Made by a program: the position numbers and the translations under genes. The notes beneath the pieces are model-generated. The model made no database searches and was not told the origin of the DNA. It worked only from the letters and a program-made list of their open reading frames with translations. From Gloeophyllum trabeum ATCC 11539 (Eukaryota; Basidiomycota; Agaricomycetes; Gloeophyllales; Gloeophyllaceae), in the NCBI RefSeq assembly GCF_000344685.1, contig NW_006920412.1, positions 2,420,617 through 2,484,616 on the forward strand: a stretch of 64,000 bases of DNA, in the 5' to 3' direction. Positions 38,930 through 50,093 of the stretch are shown in pieces (the first letter of the stretch is position 1; every line of letters starts with the position of its first letter).

Positions 38930-40079
38930 ATGTTCTCTCGCACGCTCGCATTTTCTCTGTCCCTCGTCGCCCTCGTCGCGGCCCAGGAAAAGTACGGCCC
39001 CGCCGACCTGCAAACCGAGGCGAGCCAGGCGCACCTCCAGCAGAGCGGCATCGTGCCCTCCCTCCTGCCCAGCTTCAACCCAGTCGGCTACTTGAACGTC
39101 ACCTTCCCGGCTGTGGGGCCCATTGCGCCCGGCCAAGCTCTCTCTGAAGACCGTACGTGCCCGCGCGAGTCTGTTGCCGTCCTATGGCTGACTTTGCTCT
39201 CCTAATGCGTCCTCGTGTCGACTTCTGGCTGCTTGACGATATGCAGAGGTCCATGAGCAGCCCAGCATCGTCTTCACCGCTGCCAACTCCTCCAGCACCT
39301 ACAACGGGACCACCACCGTCATCATGGCCGACGCGGGACCCGTTGGCACGGACGAGAGCCAGGGCCAGACGAGGCACTGGCTCGTCTACGGCGCCAGCCT
39401 CTCTGGTGGGCCGCCTTCTCTCCAGACGTTTTACACATGATGCTGACATAGGCGGCGCAGGCAACGGTCCGTACACCCTCGACACCACTACGGGCACGAA
39501 CGTCACCGAATACGCTGGCCCTGCCCCTCCCCCCGGCAGCGGTGCCCATCGGTGAGCGTGCTATCCTACCGTACCCGCTCGCAGTACTAAGCCCTATGGG
39601 AAGCTACGTGATCATGCTCTTCGAGCAGACCGACAGCTTCAACGAGCCCGGCGACGCCGGCACCGGCGTGCAGACCTTCAACCTCACCGGCTACATCCAG
39701 GTATATGCCCTCCCTTCCCATCTATCTCCGCCCAAACGCTAACCCACGTTGACAGTCCAGCGGTCTCGGCCCCCTCTACGCCGTACGCACCCTCCAAACC
39801 TTGCTGGGAGCTCACACTAACGCTCTTCTTTAGGCGACATACTTCACCGTTGAGAACGGCACGGCCACCGCCACGCCCTCGTCCACCGCGCCCGTGCAGA
39901 CGTCCACCCTCCCCGCCTTCCAGGCCGTTTCCGGCTCCGGCACGGGCACCGCGAGCGGGTCAGGCCACTCCCCCAGCTCGACCGGCGGCTCTGGCTCTAA
40001 CGGCGCTGCTTCGGTCAAGGTGAACTTGGCTGCTGGGATGCTTGCGGCGCTTCCCCTGCTCGGGGCTGCGTTGTTGTAG
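38930..40079 (+). CDS. Secreted GPI-anchored PEBP-like protein, copy 1
   Basis: Six exons (38930-39152, 39247-39405, 39461-39551, 39604-39700, 39756-39782, 39834-40079) give 280 residues. A signal peptide ends at Ala-Ala-Gln near residue 20. A conserved leader follows (DLQTEASQAHLQQSGIVPSL), then a phosphatidylethanolamine-binding-protein fold with QTRHWLVYG and the anion-pocket segment YAGPAPPPGSGAHRYVIMLF. The C-terminus is Ser/Gly/Thr-rich and ends in a hydrophobic GPI-attachment tail. PEBPs bind phospholipids or inhibit proteases; an extracellular GPI-anchored form would act at the plasma membrane or cell wall. This copy retains the canonical pocket best. Copies 2 and 3 share its first four intron positions. 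Confidence 0.88.
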
Positions 40080-41300
40080 ACGCCGAAGTGAGGGAGGAGC
40101 GTTTTGTATCTTGGACACGAGTTACGATGAGTAACGTCCGCTGTAGCCTCGGCAACGAACTTTAGCATATCGCGTCGCATAATAGTATAGCTTTGTATCG
40201 TTCTTGTGCACAAGTTTAGACGAGCCTTCCCAAGGGCCAGTGGTCGAGGAGAGAACGGTCGTCCGGGCTTGCACCAGACGTTCACGGCAGGAGGCCTATC
40301 GGGCCTTGCGTTGCGAATTTGCGATGGCGCGGACGGTAGCCATCCGTCCACGTGTCGGCGTAACGTTTGTAGGATATGAAGAAGCTAAGACGGACGACGG
40401 GCGGCCGAGGATGCAGCGGTCAAATCCACGAGGATACGGTACGGTCCCACGTAGGTACCCTGCATTGTTTCGGCGCCGGGTGAAAGGAGAATCCTCGAGC
40501 TCGAGCTCGTGGCTGCCAGGCCATGAATGTCCGAAGAAAGGAGGGCATCTCGTCGTGTTCAAGTTCCTGGCGCGTTGTTCTCGTAAGAAAGACGACATGA
40601 GTCTGCCCGCGGGGAAGTGGACCATTCGATGAGGTGGTCAGCAATTCCGAGTGCCTTCAAGTTGTCGGTGGCCTAGAGAGCCTCAGACAGCGGGGAGGAC
40701 TGTCGGGCTTGCATTGCGCGCGCGATGGCAGTGAAAACAGTAGGGAAGTCAATCATCGACAAATCGACCTAGCTGCTAGCAGGGCAGGACGAAGACACAG
40801 TGGCGACCTAGAGCGGGAGCAACGTCGACCCACCTGGTATACTTGGTGCATACCGTCCAACATAAGTACCTTGAATCTCCAGGCATCGCGAAAAAGTAGG
40901 ATCCTCGTCATGGGATGGATCGCGAACAAGAAGAGCGCATACAACCATCCCCTAGAGAGCGTGGGTCCGGCGAGAGCCTGGTGTTGATCTGGAGGAAGGT
41001 TGTGGGGAACCAGCCATGATATCTACGCTAGATACCATGAAGGTTCGCTGAAGAGACCGCAAGGCTGGCGGCCGGAGAAAAGATTTCACAGTTGAGGAGA
41101 ACTGCCTGAAAGGTGTCGAGACCGAACCGTACAGGACACATGAACAGGGGGGACCCGTGGCCACGGCCGGGTAAGTAAGCTCTGGAGGAGGGACGTTCGC
41201 GATACCGAAGGGAGTCGCAGGCGTGTCAGCAGTGCCCGCCAGAGGGTAAGTCGCGAAGCGGAAGACCGAGATACTCGTAGACCTCGAGTGCGCTCAGGAC
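40080..41300. other. Intergenic downstream of PEBP-like copy 1
   Basis: Contains frames on both strands of up to 142 codons but none with a domain or splice structure. A minus-strand open stretch near 41,220-41,295 is next to the end of the eight-exon gene and could be an alternative last exon. Confidence 0.3.
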
Positions 41301-42629
41301 TTAAACACCACCCCGTTCCCTACCTGCAAGCCCAATTCGATCCCTGCATACAGTCTCTAACGTGAGTCAAGCAGAGTAAGCACGGACTTCATCGCGGCGA
41401 GGAACGCGCCTCGACGCGTGAGCAACCATTCACACGCGGGACCGCGTTCCTCTCCGTGATGCATCCACATTCACGAAGAGGAGGAAAAGAAGAGATATCA
41501 TTGTTTGCTCACCTTGCCATCCGTCTCGGCTTCACACTCGCATTAACCGCGCACGCCTACAAAGAACGGTAAGTAAACAACATTCCAAAGTCCAGGAGGT
41601 AGACAACGAAACTCACCCGAGTCGACAGAGAAACCGCCTCGGTCTTGAGGACAAACGCCCTCCCCACACGGGGGCCCCGCCTCCCGCGTTCGCCCAGGCC
41701 CGCGCCCCAGAGCAGGCCTGGCGGGCGACCGCGGGAGGTGAGGTCGCGTGGCTGGGACGGAGGGGTCTGCCACTTACTCGTGTTTGCTGGGGTGGGCGGG
41801 GTTGGGATCTGTAGAAGGCTGTAGCTTGTTAGTGGTTAGTTAGCGGAGGTGTACCTGGAGAGGAGAGTGAGATGTGGGAAGTGTATAGCGGGAATGTTGT
41901 GATAGTCTGGAAGCAGGGGGGTTTAGCGGTTGGGAGTGTGTGTGAAAGATAGACTGATAGCAAACGTACCGTAGCTTTCCGAGGATCTCTGCGGAGGCTA
42001 AGCTGAAAGGATAATACAGACGTCATTAACCCAGAGATACTGTGTGAAGGTGAGTACTGGCGGCGGGCAGATCAATCACGGGTCACGTACCAGTATCTAT
42101 TCTACTCCAATCCGTCCTCCTCCAGACCTCTACTGGTAACACCCTGGATACATGCGCTGTGTATATGGGTTAGCACGTGGTAGGGTACGAGGAAGAAAGA
42201 AGAGATGTTACGAAATTTGCCAGAGCTGAAGGAGTGCTTAACGAATTGATAAGGAGCTGCACATCTACGAGTAGCACATACCCTATAAAAGGTTAGCCAC
42301 AGTCACAAGAACAATGAAAGGAAACACGACGTCTCAACGCCCCATCACCTTGCCCACACGCCTTATACCCCACGTCTTCATCTGTAGGAGAATGGACAGG
42401 TGAGCAACCGAACATGAAGACAGAGGGCAAGAGGAGAGGTTACGCGTCGTCACTCGCTCACAACATCATACCCTCGCATCATCCACAGCCAGATACAGAA
42501 GAAACCTCCAGCGAGTCAATCCGAGAACAAAACACAGGCTCCCGAGCGCCCCAACTTACACTGCGGGAGGCGGTTATGAACGGGCTCGAGATCGCCTTCG
42601 GATACAAAAGCACGTGAGGCAGCCCCCAT
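41301..42629 (-). CDS. Small intron-rich orphan gene (8 exons)
   Basis: No exon exceeds 101 bp. Exons 42629-42560, 42381-42349, 42156-42091, 41906-41855, 41818-41778, 41717-41617, 41556-41513 and 41343-41301 join in one frame to 149 residues. Donors are good (GTAAGT, GTACGT, GTGAGT, GTGAGC). The product opens MGAASRAFVSEGDLEPVHNR, continues with VLPVEVWRRTDWSRIDT and IPAIHFPHLTLLSSLLQIP, and ends in a basic tail with VKPRRMARDRIGL. No signal peptide or membrane segment is visible, and I do not recognise a family. Phase agreement across seven introns favours a real gene, but individual exons, above all the fourth and the last, could be drawn otherwise. Confidence 0.5.
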
Positions 42630-42840
42630 CCCGGTACCTGTCCATCATCCTTCCACCTCGACTCGAAGTGCACGCGACGCGGGGCCCCGGTTGATGAATC
42701 GGACCTATCAAAGCTGAGAGGCTCGGGAAGGTGGACTGGTCAGCCAACACGGACACGGACATAGAACATGCCTCCCCCTTTACAACAGACAGATCAAGAT
42801 ACAAGCCCCAGCACTCGCTTCCTCACCGCGCGACCACTCC

Positions 42841-43176
42841 TCAGATCGCCACCGCCTGTGCCCTTCGAATCGCGTTTCTTCTGCACACAAACTTCTCGCC
42901 GCCCTGAACGGTGAACACCGCACGGACATTGACGACCTCCGCGAGGTCGCCCTGGCACTCGAAATCCAAAGAGAAATCGTACTTAGCGTCAATAATCCCG
43001 TCGTCGTCCTCCACAGGGGCTTTCTCCTTCCTCTCGCGCTTGAAGAGGCTCTTGAAGACGGAGGGGGCCTTGGGGGTGGGCGCGGGGCGGGCATTCTGGG
43101 GACCGGCCTGGATCATCTTGGGCATCGACAGGCAGCGGTCGCAGTTGGGGTGGGGGCACTGCATAAAGGTAGACAT
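42841..43176 (-). CDS. Small hypothetical protein with Cys motif
   Basis: A single frame of 111 codons. The N-terminus contains a compact cysteine cluster, CPHPNCDRC, which could bind zinc. A Lys/Arg/Pro-rich linker (SVFKSLFKRERKEKAP) follows. The C-terminal half reads like a beta-rich domain with acidic and hydrophobic residues alternating (KYDFSLDFECQGDLAEVVNV). There is no signal peptide. The family is unknown to me. It lies between PEBP-like copies 1 and 2 on the opposite strand, upstream of the eight-exon gene. Confidence 0.45.
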   Translation of the reverse strand: MSTFMQCPHPNCDRCLSMPKMIQAGPQNARPAPTPKAPSVFKSLFKRERKEKAPVEDDDGIIDAKYDFSLDFECQGDLAEVVNVRAVFTVQGGEKFVCRRNAIRRAQAVAI

Positions 43177-43730
43177 GTTTAGTGTGTGTGTGTATGGGTG
43201 TGTATGGGTGGTGGGTAGCTGGTAAGGCTAATCCTCGTGAAAGCTGGGTGCGCAGAATGCAGCAGAAGGCGACTATGAAAGTTCCTTGTCGGTCAGAGGC
43301 AAAGACGCGTCCATTTTATGTTCCTCGAGCCACGGCTGACTTGCACGTCGCGGGTGTGGCTGACCAGCCGTCCCGCACCGTCCGGGCCAGCCGCAGACCG
43401 TGGCGAGCGGGACAGACGCGATCGACGAGGCGCGCATCGCGATCTCCGGCCATCAAAAGTAAGTTGCCGGGGTGCTTCTCCAGATCCGGATCGGGGCCGA
43501 CAACGTTGTGGAGCATCAGTCTCCGTCTCAGGGAAATGCAACGTTGAGCTGCCTCACGACTTCAGTGACGTCATCGTTCTTTGACGATGCTGGAGTAGAG
43601 TGATGCAGTTTAGCTAGTCCGAGTCTTGCACCTGATCCTGTGTTTCCACCATCGTCCAATTTCATCAAACCTTGTATCATGTATAAGAGCGGCATTTACA
43701 GGCCACACATTTATCCCAAGAACAAACACA
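43177..43730. other. Intergenic upstream of PEBP-like copy 2
   Basis: No gene seen. A TATAA-like sequence (GTATAAGAGC, 43681-43690) lies about 45 bp before the start codon and may be the core promoter of copy 2. Confidence 0.4.
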
Positions 43731-45050
43731 ATGATGCAAAATCCACTGACACCAGGACTCCTGTTGTTCTCCCAGGCTGTTTTGCTCCTTGCTGCAGCCC
43801 AGCAGAACTACTCGTACAATGATCTCCAGATCGAAGCCATCCAAGCTCACTTCCAGCAGGCGGGGATTATCCCGCCCCTGCTTCCCAGCCTCAACCCCCT
43901 TGCCTGGATCAATGTCTCTTTTCCTGGAGTTGGGTCTGTCAGCCCGGGACAGGTCCTGAGTCTCGACCGTACTACGTCTCCTTGCTCCTCTCAACCGATA
44001 TGATTGTTAACTCGTATGACGGCTTGCCGTGCTTTTGTGTGTAGAGGTTCGGCAACTCCCTAGTATTGCGGTGACCTTCGCCAACGAGAGCGCGCTCGCC
44101 GCCTTCAACAACACCAACACGACCGTGATACTCGAAGACGTCGGTTGGCCGGGATTCAACTTCAGCCTCGGGCAGACGCGGACGTGGCTCGTCTACAACG
44201 CGGTTCTAACCCCAGGCGCTGACGGTGAGCATGTACTCATACTGGCCAAGACTTGTCGCTCATTCGTGTACACGTTGCTAGGATGCTCGCAGTGCAATTC
44301 GTCAGACCCCGCCATCCTGAACACAGCGGGCGGCACGACCGTGACGGACTACGATCCGATAGCGGTCTTTGGCAATGGATCTCACCGGTATACACATTGT
44401 ACCTAATTTTAGCCCGCCACTGAGCTGCATGTCTTCCAGTTACGCGCTGCTGCTGTTCCGACAAAACGAGAATTTCAAACCTCTGATCACCCATATCTCC
44501 AATCCTGTGGACTTTACCCTCGCGAGCTTCCTCAATGTAGCACTCCCTGTTATCCCCACCCACACATCTAACTCCTTTCTCTTCACAGGATACACACCTC
44601 ACGCCGAGCGATCTCTACGCTGTAGGTGCACCACCGTTATCCACGATACAGATGGCCAATGACTATTCCCTAGGCATTCAACTTCGATCTGCAAAACGGC
44701 ACCGCAACGGCCTCTGCCGCCCCCACGTCCTCCGTGATCACGTCCACTCTTCCCGCACACGCTGCGAGCACCCTCTCCCCGACGTACTCGACGTGGCTAT
44801 CGAGTCCTAGCTCCGGGTCGTTTGGGTCTGCTCAGCCGACGCAGAGTGGTGGTGGCAGTGGGGGTAGCAGTGGCAGCGGGACAGGCGGCGCAGTCGGGGT
44901 GAGTTAGTAATGTGTTTCTAGCTATGTACTTTCGCTCAACGGGCTGCATGCTGATTGCACGATCTGTCGTAGGTGCTTGAGATAAGCAGGGTGTTGATGG
45001 GACTACCGGCCGGAGTGGTTGGTGCGGGGTGGCTCGCTGGGTTCCTGTGA
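43731..45050 (+). CDS. Secreted GPI-anchored PEBP-like protein, copy 2
   Basis: Seven exons (43731-43968, 44045-44224, 44282-44387, 44440-44536, 44589-44621, 44674-44898, 44973-45050) give 318 residues. A signal peptide precedes DLQIEAIQAHFQQAGIIPPL, matching copy 1. The domain keeps QTRTWLVYN, but the pocket segment has changed to DYDPIAVFGNGSHRYALLLF, losing the GPAPP block while keeping the G-x-H-R-Y end. The C-terminus is rich in Ser, Gly and Thr, then hydrophobic (LPAGVVGAGWLAGFL), consistent with a GPI signal carried on a separate last exon. The start could also be the second ATG at 43734. Secreted, lipid- or surface-associated role inferred from the family. Confidence 0.85.
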
Positions 45051-45356
45051 AGTCCAAACGCATGTATTCGATTATTCCATGGACAATGCGGACGGTTGGT
45101 TTGACTTCGGCTTGATTACCTGCTGTCCGGTCAGTTCTTTGCCTATTAATAGCACCGACTCCACAACACTCGATCTTGACGTTAAGCTCCCGGTGATTTA
45201 ATTGGCCGCTGTTCTCACTGCGGTTTGATAAGTGGGGAAGGATGATTGAAGGATGACGCCAGGTATTAGTAGTACTGTCTCCGAGTCTGATCGTGATGCA
45301 GCACACTTATATATTACTGCCTCCTCCAATCACTAGACCTCGCGCTGTACTGCACG
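45051..45356. other. Spacer between PEBP-like copies 2 and 3
   Basis: 306 bp holding the terminator of copy 2 and the promoter of copy 3. A TATATAT box-like stretch (45308-45315) sits about 45 bp before the start codon. Confidence 0.4.
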
Positions 45357-46556
45357 ATGCTACACCCTTTCGCTGTCGTTCTCATTATCACTATTCAGCT
45401 CTGGCTGGCGTCAGCCCAAGACAATTATACCTATGCTGACCTCCAGATTGAGGCGATCCAGGCGCACCTCAAGCAGGCGGGTATAATACCCCCGCTGCTC
45501 TCGACTATAGATCCTATCGCCTACCTCAACGTGTCGTTCCCCGATGTTGGGCAAATCAGTCCAGGACAGCAATTAACTCTTGACCGTGCGTTTTCACCTC
45601 CGCCATATGTTATTTGCAGTCCTTACCTATCTCATTGCATCCGCAGAAGTCGCGCAAGTGCCTAGTATCAATATCTCCTTCCGCAACGCCAGCGCGTTGT
45701 CCTGGGCGACTGAGGCAAAGGCCATGGTCATCATGGACAATGTCGGCTTCTCTGGGTTCAACTTCACCCAGTTCGACGGGGAAGTGCTGTCGTGGAACGT
45801 CTATGATGCCGTGGTAGCTGGCGCTGACGGTGATTTCATCTTCCTAATCTCGGCGTTAAGACAACTTGAAGGGAAGACTGATGGCATAAAACTTCTAGGC
45901 TGCTCTCCTAATTGTTCGAGCCAAGATCCATGGCAGCTCTCCTTTGCCAATGCTATGACCGCTGTGCCTTGGAAGCCGTTCCAGTACCGGTAAGCCCATT
46001 GCATGCTCTTGCTGCTGGGACGAGGGCCATATGTAACCATGCCCGCAGATCTGTAGTGCTATTGTTGAAGCAGAGTCCCGACTTCCAGTATCATACACCT
46101 CCGGAAAGCAGTGCATATGCGTTCAACCTTGCAAGTTTCCTTGACGTGCGTCATATTCTACTTCCCTTCTTCCAGTCAAACCCCGTTGATGTGCCTTATG
46201 TTACCAGTCCACATTTCAGGGGCCAGAAAGTATATATGCGGTGAGTTTTAAACCATCTCTTAGCTTGGGATTGACGACTTGCAGCTGATGCGAGACAGGC
46301 GTTCTATTTCGACGTCGTGAACGGCACGTCTAACGTTTCTTCGTCGCCGGCACCTACCTCGCCGGTCATCACGTCCACGCTACCTGCACACGCTGCTTCC
46401 ACACTGTATCCCACAATACCAACATATAGTTACAGTGGCACCTCTGCGTCTGCTAGTAACGGCCCTACAGCTTCCTCCCGGAGCGTAGGTACACGGCTGT
46501 ATCCGGAACTGACCTATATTCTTGCCGCGAGCTTACTGATACTGATCTTCTCTTGA
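45357..46556 (+). CDS. Secreted GPI-anchored PEBP-like protein, copy 3
   Basis: Six exons (45357-45585, 45647-45829, 45899-45989, 46049-46145, 46220-46240, 46299-46556) give 292 residues. The signal peptide and leader (DLQIEAIQAHLKQAGIIPPL) closely match copy 2, and introns 1-5 fall at equivalent positions and phases. The PEBP pocket is the most eroded of the three: the region corresponding to YAGPAPPPGSGAHRY reads AVPWKPFQYRSVVLLL. A Ser/Thr-rich stalk with ITSTLPAHAAST, shared with copy 2, and a hydrophobic GPI tail end the protein. It is probably still expressed, since the frame is intact, but classic anion binding looks doubtful. Confidence 0.84.
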
Positions 46557-46914
46557 TCTACTTTTTGGAATTTGGGAGATACTTTTCAATCTGTATCTCT
46601 CATACCCTGTTCATTGCTTGTAGCACCTCCTGCCAATGACCGGATTAGGAAAGCCCCTTGCCTTTTTCGGTGATCCTCTGAAGATACCCGCACGTGATGC
46701 ATAGTTCCTTCTTCCTCTCACCACGAAGTGCGAAGTGCCTGTAGACGGACCGCCGATACTGCCGGTCAAGAATAAACAGGCCCTTGTGATGTGCTCTCTG
46801 GACGTCATTCCACTGAAACATGTTTCCGATCCCGCAGTTCGTCGGTATAAGTACTGGAAAGCTATGGGAGCACTCGCACGGGCCTGAACTAAGGCCCTTT
46901 GGTGTATCTTGAAG
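46557..46914. other. Intergenic, PEBP-like copy 3 to carboxylesterase
   Basis: No gene seen; promoter of the carboxylesterase expected here. Confidence 0.35.
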
Positions 46915-49207
46915 ATGATGCGCTATCTGCGTGCTCTGATCCTTACTGCCGCGTTGGGCGTTCTCCCGGTGGCCTCGGGACAGACATCAGAGCTACCTCA
47001 ACTGGCCTCGCCTCTGGGGCCCGTTGTGAACCTTGGTTATGCTGCTTACGCGGGGAATAGCACGACGCCGACTGGGATAGCTGACGGACCAGTCACGTTC
47101 TTCGGGGGCATACCTTACGCTCAGCCACCTCTAGGCAATCTGCGATTCAGAGCCCCTCAGCCTCTGGATGAGAATACGAAGAACGGTGGATATGTTCCAG
47201 TTACGGACGCCAGGAACTGGGGCCCTGCATGCATACAGCAACCTGCGGCAGTGGGAGCTGGCTCAGAAGGTACAGAACTTCATAGACGCAAAATGGGCGC
47301 ATGGAAGATTGATCTATCGCAGATTGTCTACTTCTCAACGTATGGAAGCCCACTAACGCGGCTGCCGGCGCGAATCTACCTGTGGTGGTATACATTTACG
47401 TACGCTGTTGCATGATGGTTTATGATATCTACTCACTCTCTTTGGCAGGGAGGAGGGTTCTATGCCGGAGTAAGTCGAAATCCACAACGGTAGTGATGGT
47501 GCTTGAACGTGTATAGACCACGCAAGGCTTCCCACTATATGACTGGGTCGCGGAACACCCGACGGGCATAATCGGTGTATCGATGGGTTACCGACTCAAC
47601 GTACTGGGGTTCTTATCCGGGAACGAAGTCTCAGCCAATGGAGACGCCAACGCTGGTTTGCTAGACCAGCGCGCGGCTATCGAGTGGGTGCAGAGGCATA
47701 TCAGTCAATTCGGAGGTGACCCCGATGAGATCACCATCTCCGGCGAGAGTGCTGGCGGCGCCAGCGTTATTATGCAGATCACTGCTTACGGAGGTAACCC
47801 AGCTTATGCAAACCCAGGACGTTGGGCGCTTACTGACTGCCATTTGTTGAAGGAACCCGGGGTGCCCCGTTCAAACGCGCCATAGCCCAGTCCATTGGTT
47901 ATGGATACACAGCAAATGCCTCGCTCCAGGAGGTGTTATTTCGTACGTGCCACGAACCTGTGATATCTGCGCTACGCTTAATATGAGACAGAGAACGTCA
48001 CGCGGGTAGCCGGATGTCCCTCTTCCGGACCAGAGGCAATGACTTGCCTGCGCTCCGCTTCAATCGGCGCAATAGTCGCTGCTGTCAACCACGTCCAGAC
48101 TGGTCGCGTGGCCCCAGTGGTGGATGGCTCATTTATACCTGAACTTCCCTCGCGTTTGGTCGCATCAGGGAACTTTACCCCCGTGGAATTCATAGGTGGT
48201 CATTGCTCGAATGATGGTAGGACGTTCGTCGGCGGCACGCCGAGCCAGTTCGTCACCGATGCGGATCTAGCGAGGCTTGTCTTCGCCAGGTGGCCGGGTG
48301 TGGTGAGTCTAGATCTATACTTGGTGTCGTTGGCCGCACTGGCTGACCGACATATGGCAAGAATAACGAAACAATCCAGCAAGCTTTGCAACTTTACCCA
48401 TCACCTGACGTTCCTGGTAGTCCCTTTGCAACCCAATACGACCGTGCATGGACAATGGCGCAAGAGATCATCTTTGGCTGCTTGTGAGTCGCCATTGGGG
48501 AAGTGAAGCACGCCGTCTCACCTCCCCAAGTGACTGGTACACGGAAACTGCTATGATCTCCAAGGGAGTCCAGAACGTATTCGCATTCAGGTGGATGGCT
48601 TCCATCTCCACTTGGTCTAGTGCGGAGGGTCCTGACGGAGACCTTGATAGGTGGAATACTCCTGACGCTGTCTTGTATGCCGCCGCACCTTACCAAGGCG
48701 TCATGCACACGTCAGATATATACTACCTCTTCGATGGTGAGTCAAAAGGATCTCTCAATAGAAGTCCAAGGCTGATCCTCTGGCCGATACAAACAGGCAC
48801 TAAGTAAGCCGGGGTAAACTCAGTTGCAGGGGAAGACACTCAAGCTCCTTTGCAGCCCCACAGCCAATGCTGGCGCCAGTTTCACTCCCTTCAACAGTGT
48901 AAAATCCAATGATATTATCTCACGTGTGTACTGACCCTTCCTTTCCCAGACCGAAAAACTCCTCTCGGCCCAAGCCATCGCCTATTGGACGTCTTTCGGA
49001 TCATCGGGCAATCCCTCGACAAGCAAGACATCCTACTCGCCTGATTGGACCTACTTCTCGAGCGGTGGACAAAACTACCGCATGGTGCTGACGGAAGGAA
49101 CGTCGCTCAACGGCACCGCCAGTGCGATGGAGGTGTATCCGTCCGCTGAGATCGAGAGATGTAAATTCTGGATGGAGGCGAACGTGACGGACCAGACTGC
49201 CATCTGA
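46915..49207 (+). CDS. Secreted type-B carboxylesterase / lipase
   Basis: Twelve exons give 568 residues: 46915-47269, 47323-47399, 47449-47469, 47517-47793, 47853-47942, 47992-48302, 48362-48483, 48531-48590, 48651-48736, 48797-48803, 48856-48898, 48950-49207. A signal peptide ends near residue 24. Landmarks are GIPYAQPPLGNLRF, the DCLLLNVWKP signature, the oxyanion loop GGGFYAG, the nucleophile GESAGG, an acid in GGHCSNDGRTFVGG (Asp, as in many fungal members) and the catalytic His in YQGVMHTSD. The enzyme should hydrolyse ester bonds of lipids or plant-wall esters outside the cell. Two exons are tiny: 21 bp for the oxyanion loop and 7 bp (48797-48803). The start is the first of two adjacent ATGs. 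Confidence 0.92.
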
Positions 49208-49615
49208 AGGGGGTTCAGTACGATTTGGATCCCGACCGACATGTACTATACATTCACCGTGATCGTCGCATGCCCGTAGTGAACTGTGGGTCGTGGGTCA
49301 ATTGTTGAGAAGGATTTCATTGACTATGATTCTGCATGAGAGGGAGAGCGGCCGGAGAACACGATGTGATTCACAGATAGCGTTTACCGCGATTGTCAAA
49401 GGAATGCCTTCATGAATGCTAGATTAGACCGCCGGCTGACAGGATAAGCATCAAGGGTTAGCTAATGTCAGCCGCTAGCAGTTTGTATATATACACCTTT
49501 GCACTTCTGCACGTCCTGGTCCTCGCTCCATCATCGCGCAGACTTAGCAAATTCCCTCGGTCCTTCCCTTACGCTCTTTTACAACCACGCTCTTTAAACC
49601 ACTCCCTAAGCCACA
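49208..49615. other. Intergenic upstream of small membrane protein gene
   Basis: Contains a TATATATA stretch near 49,486-49,493 and pyrimidine-rich sequence before the start at 49616; likely a promoter. Confidence 0.4.
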
Positions 49616-50093
49616 ATGCCTAACCTTACCGAGGGTGGCTCCGTCCCTGGTAGGTCTCTCCAGTCGTAGTCCTGGAACGTTCCATGTTATTGATAACGTC
49701 GCAGCCTTCATCGCCGCGTCATGCTTCCTCATCTTCATCATAATCTCCGGTTGTTGCTGCACGGCCTACTTCGTCGTTGGTTACGTTAAGTCCCGCCCTG
49801 TTGTGAACGCAAAGGACATGGAGGCAAACAGACAGTCGACTCCCGAAGCGAGCACAATGAGTATCCCGTCCACGAAAGGGGCGACGCTTCTGCTGCCATA
49901 CGGTGGCCCGTTCACATTCGTCTTGACACCTGCAAGTCCGGAGAAGCGGTCGACAGCCGAAAGCGAAATTCAAGAAGAGATGCGGGAAGAACGCCGCAAG
50001 GCATTCGAATGCGACAGAAGCGTCCCGGCAATTCCTGAGGTAGAGAAGGAGATCAAGGCTCCGCAGTCGGTATGGTGGTCTCGGGCGCCGTAA
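49616..50093 (+). CDS. Small single-pass membrane protein, hypothetical
   Basis: Two exons (49616-49649 and 49705-50093) give 140 residues. A nine- to eleven-residue polar N-terminus leads to one membrane segment (AFIAASCFLIFIIISG) immediately followed by a Cys cluster, GCCCTAYF, which suggests palmitoylation or tight membrane association. The remaining hundred residues are hydrophilic, probably cytosolic, with acidic and basic patches (EIQEEMREERRKAFE). No family recognised. Choosing the short first exon removes an upstream reading that would run through the intron. Confidence 0.65.
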
